Under the pieces are notes generated by a model. It saw nothing but the letters and a program-made list of their open reading frames with translations. It was not told the DNA's origin and did no database searches. A DNA stretch of 64,000 bases, from contig NC_088780.1 of assembly GCF_958450345.1 (NCBI RefSeq), positions 49,654,033-49,718,032 on the forward strand, given 5' to 3'. This document shows, one piece after another, positions 55,192 through 64,000 of the stretch. Numbering within the stretch: the stretch's first letter is position 1; every line of letters begins with the position of its first letter. Made by a program: the position numbers and the translations under genes. Source of the DNA: Calliphora vicina. Its lineage: Eukaryota > Arthropoda > Insecta > Diptera > Calliphoridae.

Positions 55192-56747
55192 ATGCAGTCA
55201 AATCTACAACCAACAAAATATGTTGGCCTGGTGGCCGACTTAATGCCCAACATCAAGCTGATGAAATACTCTGGCTTGTTTATGCATGCATTCACGGGTG
55301 GTTCGCCGCTGCTGAAAAAGGTCTATTCGTCCATACATTTGGTGTTAGTATTGGCACAATTCGCTTTCATACTTGTCAACATGGCCCTGAATGCCGACGA
55401 AGTAAATGAGTTGTCCGGTAATACAATTACCGCACTATTCTTTACGCACTCTGTTACGAAATTTATTTATCTGGCTGTGAATCAAAAGAATTTTTACAGG
55501 TGAGTGGGTCACTACTTATGTGTGTTTGTTGTATGTGTATGTTTAATGGGCGGTTATGGGATTGAAAATGAAACCATGATTATTGTTGGCTTTTAATTGC
55601 TACTTGTGCAAAATGCGAATAAAGTACAAGGAATAAATTAAATCTGGCCTCTGACAATGTTAAATGGGTCTTTTTCATGATGTGGCTGTGTCTAGGCTGT
55701 GCGGGGCCACAGCAAAATGACACAAGAATCAATTAATCGAGTAATTTATTTTTCATTAAAAATTATTCATTGTTTTTGTGCTTGTATCTTTTCAATTCCC
55801 TTTTTTCTTCCTTTCCAACCATTAACTTTGGTGGTGCGTGTATGCAGAACATTGAACATTTGGAATCAGGTTAATTCACATCCATTGTTTGCTGAATCTG
55901 ATGCTCGCTATCATTCAATCGCTTTGGCCAAAATGAGGAAATTATTCTTCTTGGTAATGCTGACGACAGTAGTATCAGCCGTGGGTAAGTTTAAGGAGCC
56001 CAGTAACTATGGGGGTGGCTACGGATGAATGTGTAATGCTGTGATTTAAGTGGTAATTAATTAAATTTATCTTTGCACTTTAGCATGGATAACCATAACT
56101 TTCTTTGGTGAAAGTGTCAAGTTTGCTTTCGACAAGGAGACCAACTCCTCCATTACGGTGGAGATACCAAGATTGCCCATTAAATCATTCTATCCCTGGG
56201 ATGCCAGCCAGGGTATGTTCTATATGATATCGTTCGCCTTTCAGGGCTACTACTTGCTTTTCTCCATGGTACACTCGAACTTGTGTGATGTCCTGTTCTG
56301 CTCATGGTTGATATTTGCCTGCGAACAACTGCAACATCTGAAGGGCATTATGAAACCTTTAATGGAATTATCAGCCTCCTTAGATACATATCGTCCCAAT
56401 TCTGCAGCACTCTTTCGTTCGCTGTCTGCCAACTCCAAGTCAGAGTTAATCATTAATGAAGGTAAGCCAAGAGGCAGCTGCCGTACAGAGTGATGACAGT
56501 TGATAAATGTACATAAATCAATTTTGTTTTAATTTCGTTTTACAGAGAAAGAACCTCCCAGTGACCTGGATATGACCGGCATCTATAGCACCAAGGCCGA
56601 TTGGGGTGCACAATTCCGCGCGCCCACAACACTGCAAACGTTTAATGGCGTCAACGGTGGCAATCCGAATGGTTTGACAAAGAAACAGGAAATGATGGTA
56701 CGCAGCGCAATCAAATATTGGGTGGAGAGGCATAAACATGTTGTCAG
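55192..56747 (+). CDS. Orco: odorant receptor co-receptor Orco, 5' part (exons 1-4)
   Basis: Orco is the obligate partner of insect odorant receptors; the two form a heteromeric, odour-gated cation channel in olfactory neuron dendrites, and Orco also carries the partner to the cilia. Exons: 55192-55499, 55848-55984, 56084-56461, 56546-56747, all with GT/AG borders and matching phases, giving 341 codons plus two bases of the next. The start MQSNLQPTKYVGLVADLMPN aligns residue for residue with the fly family start. Predicted membrane segments lie near residues 46-66, 77-96, 133-155 and 190-212 (family: seven, N-terminus inside). The long loop includes the calmodulin-binding motif SAIKYWVER at about 328-336. 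No stops or frameshifts; the usual length is about 480 residues, so roughly 135 C-terminal residues, with the pore-lining last segment, lie beyond. The glycine-rich loop stretch of Drosophila is shorter here. Confidence 0.97.
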
Positions 56748-57315
56748 GTAAATATTTAAGTCAGCGACCGACCCAACAACAACAACACAATCACATTTAT
56801 AGCACTAAAATTCGTTTATTGAACCCATGTTTGTTTGTTTGCTTGTCACATATCGGCTTCGTACAGATTTGTTCAAACGTAACGAAAAGGAAAACAAAAC
56901 AAATCGAGAGTGATGGATGGAAGGAAGGAAACAGTTGTTGTTTAAGGAAATTTAAATTTTAATTACAAACGAACAGTGTGATGTCCTTTAAACATAAAAA
57001 CGCTCAGAGAAAGATGTTAGTTTTGAACTAATGAACAATTAATTTTGCTTTAACATTATTAAATTCATAGATATTTATTAAAATTAGGCCGTCTGGTATT
57101 CCATTCATTTCGGAACAGTATGACTTTTAATTCTCAATATTATAGATACTTTTTATAAGATTGATCCCTCCCATAAGCACCTATGCCGTCCGTTATATTC
57201 GTTAAGTCCCTCTGAACGGTTTCCAATGCACCTAGAATTGAAAGGACGCACAGTGACGCAAATTTCCACTCAAATTTACTAAATGTGAATCAACTAAATT
57301 GCTAAATATGTACAT

Positions 57316-57612
57316 TAGGGTGGGTCAATTTTTTTCACGAAAAATCGTATAGCAAAACGCATTCTACGGAAAATTCTATAAAATTTTCTCCAAGAAAATA
57401 GGTCTAAAATCAAATGCGCATTTCGTCTTTTATCCAATGATATTTATTTTTTTTAATAGTTTTTTTATTGGATAAAAGACGAAATGCGCAATATAGGATT
57501 TGATTTTACACCTTTGGCTTCTTGAGGAAACTTTCTTAGAATTTTCCGTAGATTGCGTTTCTGTTGTACGATTTTTTACTTTTTGATCGGCCATACAAAT
57601 CTACCCAGCCTA
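57316..57612. mobile_element. RE family MITE, 0.3 kb, in the Orco intron
   Basis: TTAGGGTGGGTCAATTTT, then CACGAAAAATCGTATAGC, is mirrored at the right by GCGTTTCTGTTGTACGATT and CTACCCAGCCTAATG. The middle repeats GGATAAAAGACGAAATGCG in inverse orientation around an AT spacer. The left terminus equals that of 29938-30777 read from its right end. The ends coincide with TA; ATGTACAT words flank both sides. Confidence 0.75.
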
Positions 57613-57869
57613 ATGTACATGTAAACAAGTTACAGGGGGAAAAAATTGGATATTTAACTGATAAACTGCATGATTGAATACAGGATGACCTACAGGGTGC
57701 CAAAGTTTACCACTCGGGTATGAAAACAAAACATTAAAAAGAAGAATTACGACTTAAATAACCGAATTTTTGCCAACCAAATTATATTTTGTCTTAATAC
57801 AAATTGAAGCTGTAAGTTATTAAAGAAATTATTACGATTACAATTTCTTAGGATATTCATATTTCGAGA

Positions 57870-58835
57870 GGCCGTGCCGAATATTATATACCATTCACCA
57901 AATTATACTTCAAAATAAAAATTAAAATATTTTTGGGTCAACAAATTTTTTTTTCCAAAGTTTTTTTAATTTTCTGGAAATTTATTTTTTAAATTTTCTT
58001 TTTTTAAATTTTAAAATTTTTGATTTTGACCTATTGTAGGTCCAACTTACTATAGTCTTATATACATACGTCGTTGCAAAGGTGTTTGAAATATCTATCA
58101 TTAGATAACCATATTGTCCATATTAATGACTTAGTAATCCAGATATAGGACAAAAATCGAAGTTGTCCTGGTTTTTTCCTTATACAATAGTATTAACTTA
58201 CCTGCCTTTCACTTAAGAGCATTTTGCATATAAGTGCACAAAACTTGTGTTTTGTATATTTATTTACCAAACTCCATATAAATTCGTTAATTTAAGTGCA
58301 TTGTTCATACCTGCACATTTAAGATAAGTGCATAATACTTTTGGAAGCTATAACTGGTTTTCATGAAAAAAATTTCATTTAGCTAATACAAAATTAAATC
58401 AAAACAAAATAAGGAAAATATGATTTTGAAAAAATGAGAAGTTTGCAACTTCTTAATAATTTGAAACGTAGCTAATAACAAATTTGTCGTTATGTTTAGA
58501 CGGAAAAATCACAAAGCTTCATGTAAATTATTTGTCGCTTTTTTGGGCAGTAAACTTAAATGCACTTACCAGCATCAATGAGCACCTAAGTGTATTAAGG
58601 TTAACTGCATTTTTATCTTACCTGCACAAAATATCGTGCAAAGTTGGTTGTGCAAGTAAGTCAAAATTACTGTATCTCTCAGGGTTCGGAATGTTTATTT
58701 CAACAGACAGACATGGCTTAATAGACTCCGCTATCTATCTAGCATCCCGAATATATATACTTTATAGGGTCGGAAAATTATATTGTGGAAATTACAAACG
58801 GAATGACAAACTTTTCTCAAGAAGGTGAAGGGTAT
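57870..58835 (+). repeat. RA family copy in the Orco intron, interrupted
   Basis: ACCATTCACCAAATTATACTT, GACCTATTGTAGGTCCAACTT, GTCCATATTAATGACTTAG and CAGATATAGGACAAAAATCG are collinear with 15840-16010; the tail has GACAGACATGGC, CGGAATGACAAAC and GAAGGTGAAGGGTATG. The head AAACAAGTAAG is not recognisable. A 488 bp MITE (58185-58672) splits it. Confidence 0.75.
58185..58672. mobile_element. TA-inserted MITE, 488 bp
   Basis: CAATAGTATTAACTTACCTG at the left and CAAGTAAGTCAAAATTACTG at the right are inverted termini, flanked by TA on both sides. The uninterrupted site is present in this window at about 16009-16020 (CCTTATATCTC), which confirms both boundaries and the TA duplication. The interior repeats TAAGTGCA or TTAAGTGCA about six times in both orientations. 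No transposase; a Tc1/mariner-type mover is inferred from the TA target. Confidence 0.85.
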
Positions 58836-59650
58836 GAAAATGATAATATTCGTGGTTTAAATTTGCTTATACACATTATGATTTAATAAGGTTTTCTTTC
58901 GAAACGAAAAATATATAAAATATGTGTATTTTTAAGATTTAACTCGAAGAACCAATTTTAGTAATAGAATTTACTGAATTTTGACCTATTGAAACCACGA
59001 GTATTCCAATACCGGTCATATACCATTAAGCGATAGACAACCGAAAATAGTGTACAACTATTTTAAAATGCTGGCAAAATTCTAAGAATACCACTCATTC
59101 ATTTGGTATTATTAAGTATTAAAAATTTAACGGGATTCCCGGGAATAAAAATATTTTTTTATTATATCCCGGGAATGAAAAATGTGAGCCAAAGTGTGAG
59201 CAACACCAAAATTCTTTAAAGAAGTCTTAGAAAGAAATCCCATGGTCACAACAGAAATTCAAAAGGAAATGGTAGAATTCATGTTCAACTTAGAACAAAA
59301 TTTTCTCATCGACTGTGCATAATGGACACTCGATTAATTACCTTGAAAATTACCAAGTTTAGGCCGATTAACTTGGGTCCATGTCCTATCAGATCCTTTG
59401 CATGACCGTGTGAATGTTGATACCGAAGAGCAAAAATTGATTGCCTAATGTCGGAGTGTTTGTCCGCAAGAGAGAAGCATAAAGACAGAAGAATTGTTCA
59501 ATCGTCTCTCATTATCCCCGTCAGGACACCTTCTGCTGAAGAAGTATTCAATCTGAGCTGAGGCCACAGCCGCCGACTTCGATATCGAGCACGTAATCAA
59601 AGTAGACTAATAGATCTTAGCAGGCACATAAAGTTTTCATGAAAACATGA
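58836..59650. other. intron DNA; small hAT-related fragment
   Basis: GGGATTCCCGGGAATAAAA near 59132 and ATATCCCGGGAATG near 59165 are words of the hAT family at 34682. The rest, about 59200-59650, is less AT-rich and looks like eroded retrotransposon text, but I could not place it. Confidence 0.4.
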
Positions 59651-60700
59651 AAGCGAAACAGCAACCAAATAGTATTGCAGACAAGATCTTGAACGTATCA
59701 ACTGTCATAGGTGAAATGCCCCTGATCGATAAAGACAATCGTGTGTCAAAACTGGTATTGTTAGGTGTGCAATAGTCAATATTCATAGAGATATTACAAT
59801 AGATACACACCCGAAAATGGTCACATGGTAGGTGTTACCAGTCTTCCAAAATCATAGCAGCAAACGAAGCACGCAGAATAAAATACATCAGTGCAAAAGT
59901 CCGCAGAATCTCTTTGAATGTCCCTTATTTACCAAGTGTGCCATCCACTAAAGCAGTGAATAATACTTGGTATGGGCTTGATCACCATTTTAAAAGTAGT
60001 AATCCTTCCCTTCTGTATTCATATATGGCAAAAGGTGCATTTAATGTCCTTGTTCTTGGATTTTTAGAATCCAGAATGATGATTCAGATACTGTTAGAAA
60101 GCCGATTAATTTCGACTGGTTTTCACACAGTCCTTCCAGAACCGCTATGATCGACTGCGGTGTTAAATTGTTAAAGGCCACCTCAAAGTCCAAAAATGCC
60201 AACAAGCCGATTAATTTTGTACTGGTTTTCACACAATCCTTCCAGAACCGTTATGATCGACTCCGGTGTCAAATTGTTAAAGGTCACTTCAAAGTCCAAA
60301 AAGGCCAACAATCCATACTTTTTGTTCTCTGCAGTTTGTAGTGCAGTCTCAATGGATTTGCCTTTCATGAAGACGTGTTGTGAAGCAAAAATTCCGGCCT
60401 GAACTATCGACGATCACAGATACTAGTCGATTATCCTACAAGAGGTAATATGAACCTAAAGAACTTCCCCTAGGAAGGAAGACAACAGTACACCAGGTTC
60501 AGGACTACGGTATGATGGATGGGTATATTCGGCTTCTCTAGCAAATCTACGAGGGTGAAATCAGATCCGCTGAAGTTCAACTGGTATGATGTTGTTCTGA
60601 CTCTGTGATTTATACGGGTCAAAGCTCTACAGATATGTAGTGTTATCTGTCTGTCCATATTTATGGGAACTCGCCCACCGTAGAGTATGACCTGAGTAAC
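59650..60700 (-). pseudogene. non-LTR retrotransposon reverse transcriptase, dead, minus strand
   Basis: Reading the minus strand: GIFASQHVFMKGKSIETAL, then YGLLAFLDFEVTFNNLTP (near 60420-60270), the palm motif with the first catalytic aspartate (AFLDFE..FNN). Further on, RASFAAMILEDW-stop-HLPCDHF and DYCTPNNTSFDTRLSLSI (near 59890-59720) match the segment between the polymerase and RNase H in I/R1/LOA-type elements. The palm region is duplicated in tandem with a 104 bp period (60101-60204, 60205-60308), which also shifts the frame. The ADD motif was not found. A frame upstream (60658-60470) may belong to it. Confidence 0.6.
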
Positions 60701-61326
60701 TAAAACTCAAAAATAATAGTTCTTTAAGGAAAATATAGTTGAAGTGCCAAATATGCATATTTATGTTTAGTTTTTATATTTATTCATGTTCTTCTGCATA
60801 ATCAGTATCAACATTATAATATTGGCGGATGTTAAAAGATTAGTTTGTTCCATGTTCAGAATTACAGCCTGACAGTCAGACTTATTTTCAATATTTTAAA
60901 GATCTGCTGTGAAAATAATTAATTTCTTAGGGATGATTACTTGAAGATAGATTATTCAGGTTCCCGAGAAATTATACTATATTTTTGCTATTAGTGTGAC
61001 GGATGATGAAGTATTAAAGGCAACAAACAGGACAGTTTTGTGTTGTCTACCTCGTGCAACAGAGTAAATGTTTCTGTAACTACCAGCGTGTGTTTGTCAT
61101 ACTCATCACAGTTTATATACTATTTATGAACAAATGAGTTGGTTTGGTCTTTACTAGCTTTAGGTCCTTCCATCGGTATGTCCGTCCGGCTGTCAGTTCT
61201 CTATTTATCTATCCTTCTTTTTATTTGGTTTTACTTTGTTGCTTTGTTTATTTGTGGCAAAGTAGTTAAAGCAAAAAAATATACATAGATAGAGAATAAA
61301 GTCAATAAGCATTTTCCATATCTTAC
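60701..61326. other. intron DNA, no feature recognised
   Basis: Nothing coding and no clear repeat boundary. Pyrimidine-rich text lies near 61190-61240. Confidence 0.4.
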
Positions 61327-61334
61327 ATACATAT

Positions 61335-62335
61335 CAGAGCTGTAAATGAATCACTCATTTTTGAATTAATTCGCGAATCATTCACACAAAAAAATGAATT
61401 GAATGAAATTTGAGTCAATTCAAATGAATTTGGTAAAAATGAATTGCAATTCGTTTCTAATTCAAATGAATTGAATTGATTTTGAATTAATTCAAATGAA
61501 TTTGGTAAAAATGAATTGCAATTCGTTTCCAATTCAAATGAATTGAATTGATTTTGAATTAATTCAATTCATTTACAATTCATTTGAATTGAATTGATTT
61601 TGAATTAATTCAAATGAATTAGAAAAAAACTTAGCAATTCATTTCCAAATGCATTCTAATTAAATCTAATTAGCCTTATTTATGAAACTCAATTGTGTTT
61701 TGAACTACATACATTGTTATTTTTCCTGATTTTTGATTATTTTTGGAAGATAGTTTTATTTTTTTGAAATAAATATAATATAAACATTAGCAAAAAGTTT
61801 GTCGTTGGGTGGTCGTGGGTCACAAAATTTCAAAAATTATTAATTGCTTCTTGAATATTAAATATGTTTTGTCGTTCAGCGTATTTCAAAATAAAAATCA
61901 GTTCTTCTTGAAGAAATAAACTCCAAACACCATGTTTTCATTGATCAGGCGCGTATATATGTCAAGGCTTTTCAATTTTTGTACTGGATATTTTCATTTT
62001 GGTAGGAGAAATCTTTCATTCCCCCTAGAGATCTGCTCTTGAATTTGATTGATTGCAACTCATTTTCGAGTCATTCATTTGAATTGCTAATTCTTTTTTC
62101 TAATTCATTTGAATTAATTCAAAATGAATTCAATTCAAATGAATTGTAAATGAATTGCAACTCATTTTTACAAATTCATTTGAATTAGAAATGAATTGAA
62201 ATTCATTTCTGCTTAATTCGTTTGAATTGATTCAAATTTCATTCAATTCATTTTTTCAATTCAATGAATTAATTCAAAATTTAGCTAATTCATAATGAAT
62301 TAAAATCAAAAAAGAATGATTCATTTACAGCTCTG
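61335..62335. mobile_element. hAT MITE in the Orco intron, 1.0 kb, largely palindromic
   Basis: Inverted ends CAGAGCTGTAAATGAATCA and TGATTCATTTACAGCTCTG are flanked by a perfect 8 bp duplication ATACATAT (61327-61334, 62336-62343). The outer 300 bp on each side consist of variants of the palindromic word AATTCAAATGAATT with GAATTGCAATTC inserts, so each arm is a degenerate tandem array. The centre, about 61690-62040, is unique. The minus-strand frame with repeated NSFLPNSFELT is a product of the array. Confidence 0.93.
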
Positions 62336-62343
62336 ATACATAT

Positions 62344-62879
62344 ACTCTTAGTCCTGGCCGTCCATCATCGTTCATCATGCTTGCATTGATGAGCTTGTTT
62401 AGCAATCCAATGTTTGTTAGAGTGTATGTATGTATAGTAAGTCTGTCTGATTGTTTGGTTTCCGTTTCCATATTTGTTTAATGTATATGTGTGTATGAAT
62501 ATGTAGTATGTATTTTACATGGTATATAAAGTAAATATTTTAATTACTTATAGCAACAATGATAAATATACAATTTAGTCTCATTGGTTTTTCATTGATT
62601 TATCTGTATGTGAATTATCTTTATTTATTTATTTTCATTAGCACAACATTCGGCGATGATTTTCCGGATAAATGGGATTTTATTAACACAATATTTTTCT
62701 GAGCTGTTGCTCTAAGAGGATTTTGTTTTATAAATATATACAATATTAGATCAAATAAATGAAATTAATATTTAATGAAAGCTTAATAGGAAGAAAAGAT
62801 TTAATCAATGAAATCTGTTAATAAATATTTTTGTTCATAAAGAGCTGTTAAGCCAATTAAGATTGAAATTTTAAACTAA
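62344..62879. other. intron DNA, no feature recognised
   Basis: TG/TA-rich stretches (TATGTATGTATAG near 62425; GTATATGTGTGTATG near 62482), otherwise plain AT-rich sequence. Confidence 0.4.
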
Positions 62880-63240
62880 AAAGTAGTACCACTTGGTTCA
62901 TGAGACCCTATTTATGATCATATTAGCTAACCCATGCTATAGCTCCCTATTCCTGATTCTTACTTCAAACAGAGGCATATTAGCAAATTTTTATATCGAT
63001 AAGTTAAAATATTCAAAAAGTAACAAGACAAGTTGCCAATTTTATTTCTGTTCCATTCTAGGGAAATGTTTTGAGACACAGATATGTCCGAAATGATTCA
63101 AATATAAGGAAAAGTATATATGTTTTAAGAAAGCACCATAAATAGTTTTTACCCATCTAAGAGTTCTATTTTCAAAAAAGTACCAAACACGTGTTTGGTA
63201 ATCTTTTGAAAATAGAAATCTCTTTTTTGTAAATTAGATA
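62880..63240 (+). repeat. GTACCA-rich repeat fragment
   Basis: AAAAAGTAGTACCACTTGG at 62879, TTCAAAAAGTAACAAG near 63013 and TTCAAAAAAGTACCAAAC near 63173 share the wording and spacing of 45780-47180. A short palindrome, ACACGTGTTTGG with flanking TTTTGAAAATAGAA arms, lies near 63165-63220. Confidence 0.45.
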
Positions 63241-63289
63241 AAGATGCATTTCATAATATTTCTTCTTAGTGGATCTAAGTGAGGAGAAA

Positions 63290-63860
63290 GGAACCTACAG
63301 TCCAAATAAATGTACATTTTTGCGACTTCCCTGCTGGTTACAGTCGATAATTGTGCGGGTAATATCATCATGCCTTTTGCTTAGCTTATGGCTTTTCCAC
63401 TTTGGCTTGCAGCACCGGATTTCCTCAATGACGGGTTCTTGATTTCGTTAGAGATTGTATTTAGCCAAAAAACGCGGATGATTTTTCGCAAACATCGCAA
63501 TAAATGCTTTTAGCTCCCTTCTCGATGCGTTCCAATTATAGGATCACTAAATTAATGGTCGTGTTGAATATTCTAATTTTTGTACTGAAATATGTGTTTA
63601 TCTCCTAATATTTTTAAAGGAACTGAGGGTACACTGTAAACCGACATTTGCCCGATTTTAGTTGGCTTGGTGATGTTAATCAGAATTATTTTGTGTTGAA
63701 CATATTTATGGACAGTCCGACAACTGCGAAGAACTTCTTTACATTTTCCACCATTCCGGATAAGCGTTTGTTTGCTAAAATTGCACTGTAAATTCCAAGA
63801 TAGTTTTGGGATACTCGTCACATTATAGCATCAATCACAATGTTGAAGAGTTGCGATAGC
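63290..63860 (-). pseudogene. second non-LTR retrotransposon remnant, minus strand
   Basis: On the minus strand LSQLFNIVIDAIM near 63850-63800 resembles the LSPLLFN...D block of the polymerase domain, followed by MVENVKKFFAVVGLSINMF (near 63755-63700), the helix after the ADD motif. The ADD segment itself is missing. A later frame reads CCKPKWKSHKLSKRHDDIT and IIDCNQQGSRKN (63420-63300). The FF..GLSIN and RHD.I words recall R2-type elements, but that is from memory and weak. Stops and shifts break it. Confidence 0.5.
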
Positions 63861-64000
63861 ACGCATCACTCAACTGCTGTCCATGCCGTATGCAATAGGT
63901 GGCTCTATCATACAGTGTTTCAATTGTCAGATCCCAATACCTTGCCACAAGCCGAAGTTCCGGACAGTTGAGTGGATTTGCCTCCCGTGGTACAAAATTT

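Larger units (their letters stand above)
56748..64000 (+). other. Orco intron 4, open at the window end, at least 7.25 kb
   Basis: The donor GTAAAT follows AG at 56746-56747, leaving a phase that needs A or G next for an arginine codon. I looked for the expected continuation (family LVAAIGDTYGAALLLH) and did not see it to 64000. The intron contains at least five transposon-derived blocks, listed separately. Introns 1-3 are 348, 99 and 84 bp, so this one is out of scale. Confidence 0.8.

Noticed and set aside
61323..61532. Frame with repeated NSFLPNSFELTQ, possible structural protein
   Set aside because: It is the translation of the palindromic arm of the 61335-62335 MITE.
56748..64000. A fifth Orco exon within the window
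   Set aside because: I looked for the DNA of LVAAIGDTYG and the later conserved parts in all frames and found none. CATTCGGCGATGATTTTCC near 62647 is only a chance resemblance.

Overview
The window is a gene-poor, AT-rich stretch of a fly genome. Only one host gene can be recognised: the 5' two thirds of Orco (odorant receptor co-receptor, Or83b in Drosophila), on the + strand at 55192-56747, in four exons with clean splice sites. The protein is close to Drosophila Orco. From memory of the family, together with the transposon load, a calyptrate fly, most likely a blow fly (Calliphoridae), fits best; the species is not certain. The last part of Orco, about 135 residues, is not found before the window ends, so the fourth intron is at least 7.25 kb.

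Everything else is transposon-derived or unassigned. For brevity five dispersed families are labelled here. RA begins AAACAAGTAAG with a hairpin and ends in GAGGGTATAA or GAAGGGTATA. RB begins CACAGTAG and contains GTTAACCCTCTAAATCC. RC has about 115 bp inverted termini starting CACTGTCCAACA. RD has CCCAGCAGTTC / CTGCTGGG termini. RE has TTAGGGTGGGTC termini. Their superfamilies are mostly not settled.

Layout: 1-5 kb, AT-rich with nothing recognised. 5-9.6 kb, RA and RB copies and a complete 315 bp non-autonomous Helitron. 10.4-12.9 kb, mostly single-copy sequence with CAA/CAG microsatellites. 12.9-16.3 kb, an RA copy filled with nested insertions. 16.5-20.5 kb, a reverse transcriptase fragment and RD copies. 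21.2-24.2 kb, a dead mariner split by a Jockey-like retrotransposon that itself carries a MITE. 25.2-26.3 kb, an inverted-repeat element carrying a 121 bp tandem array. 28.5-30.8 kb, two non-autonomous DNA elements. 33-41.5 kb, two solo LTRs in opposite orientation flanking an RC element that holds a 3.5 kb hAT transposon, itself holding a 1.25 kb Helitron. 41.7-45 kb, a hAT MITE plus RC and RA copies. 45.8-47.2 kb, a GTACCA-rich repeat. 49-52.8 kb, a chain of foldback and MITE elements. 54.5-54.7 kb, an RNase H fragment. 55-64 kb, Orco and its transposon-filled fourth intron.

Many insertions could be bounded exactly because target site duplications are visible, or because an uninterrupted relative lies in the same window. 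The most informative result is this insertion order, together with a hairpin in the RA head that is kept although its sequence differs between copies. No new host system is evident. No CRISPR array, rRNA or intact tRNA gene was seen.
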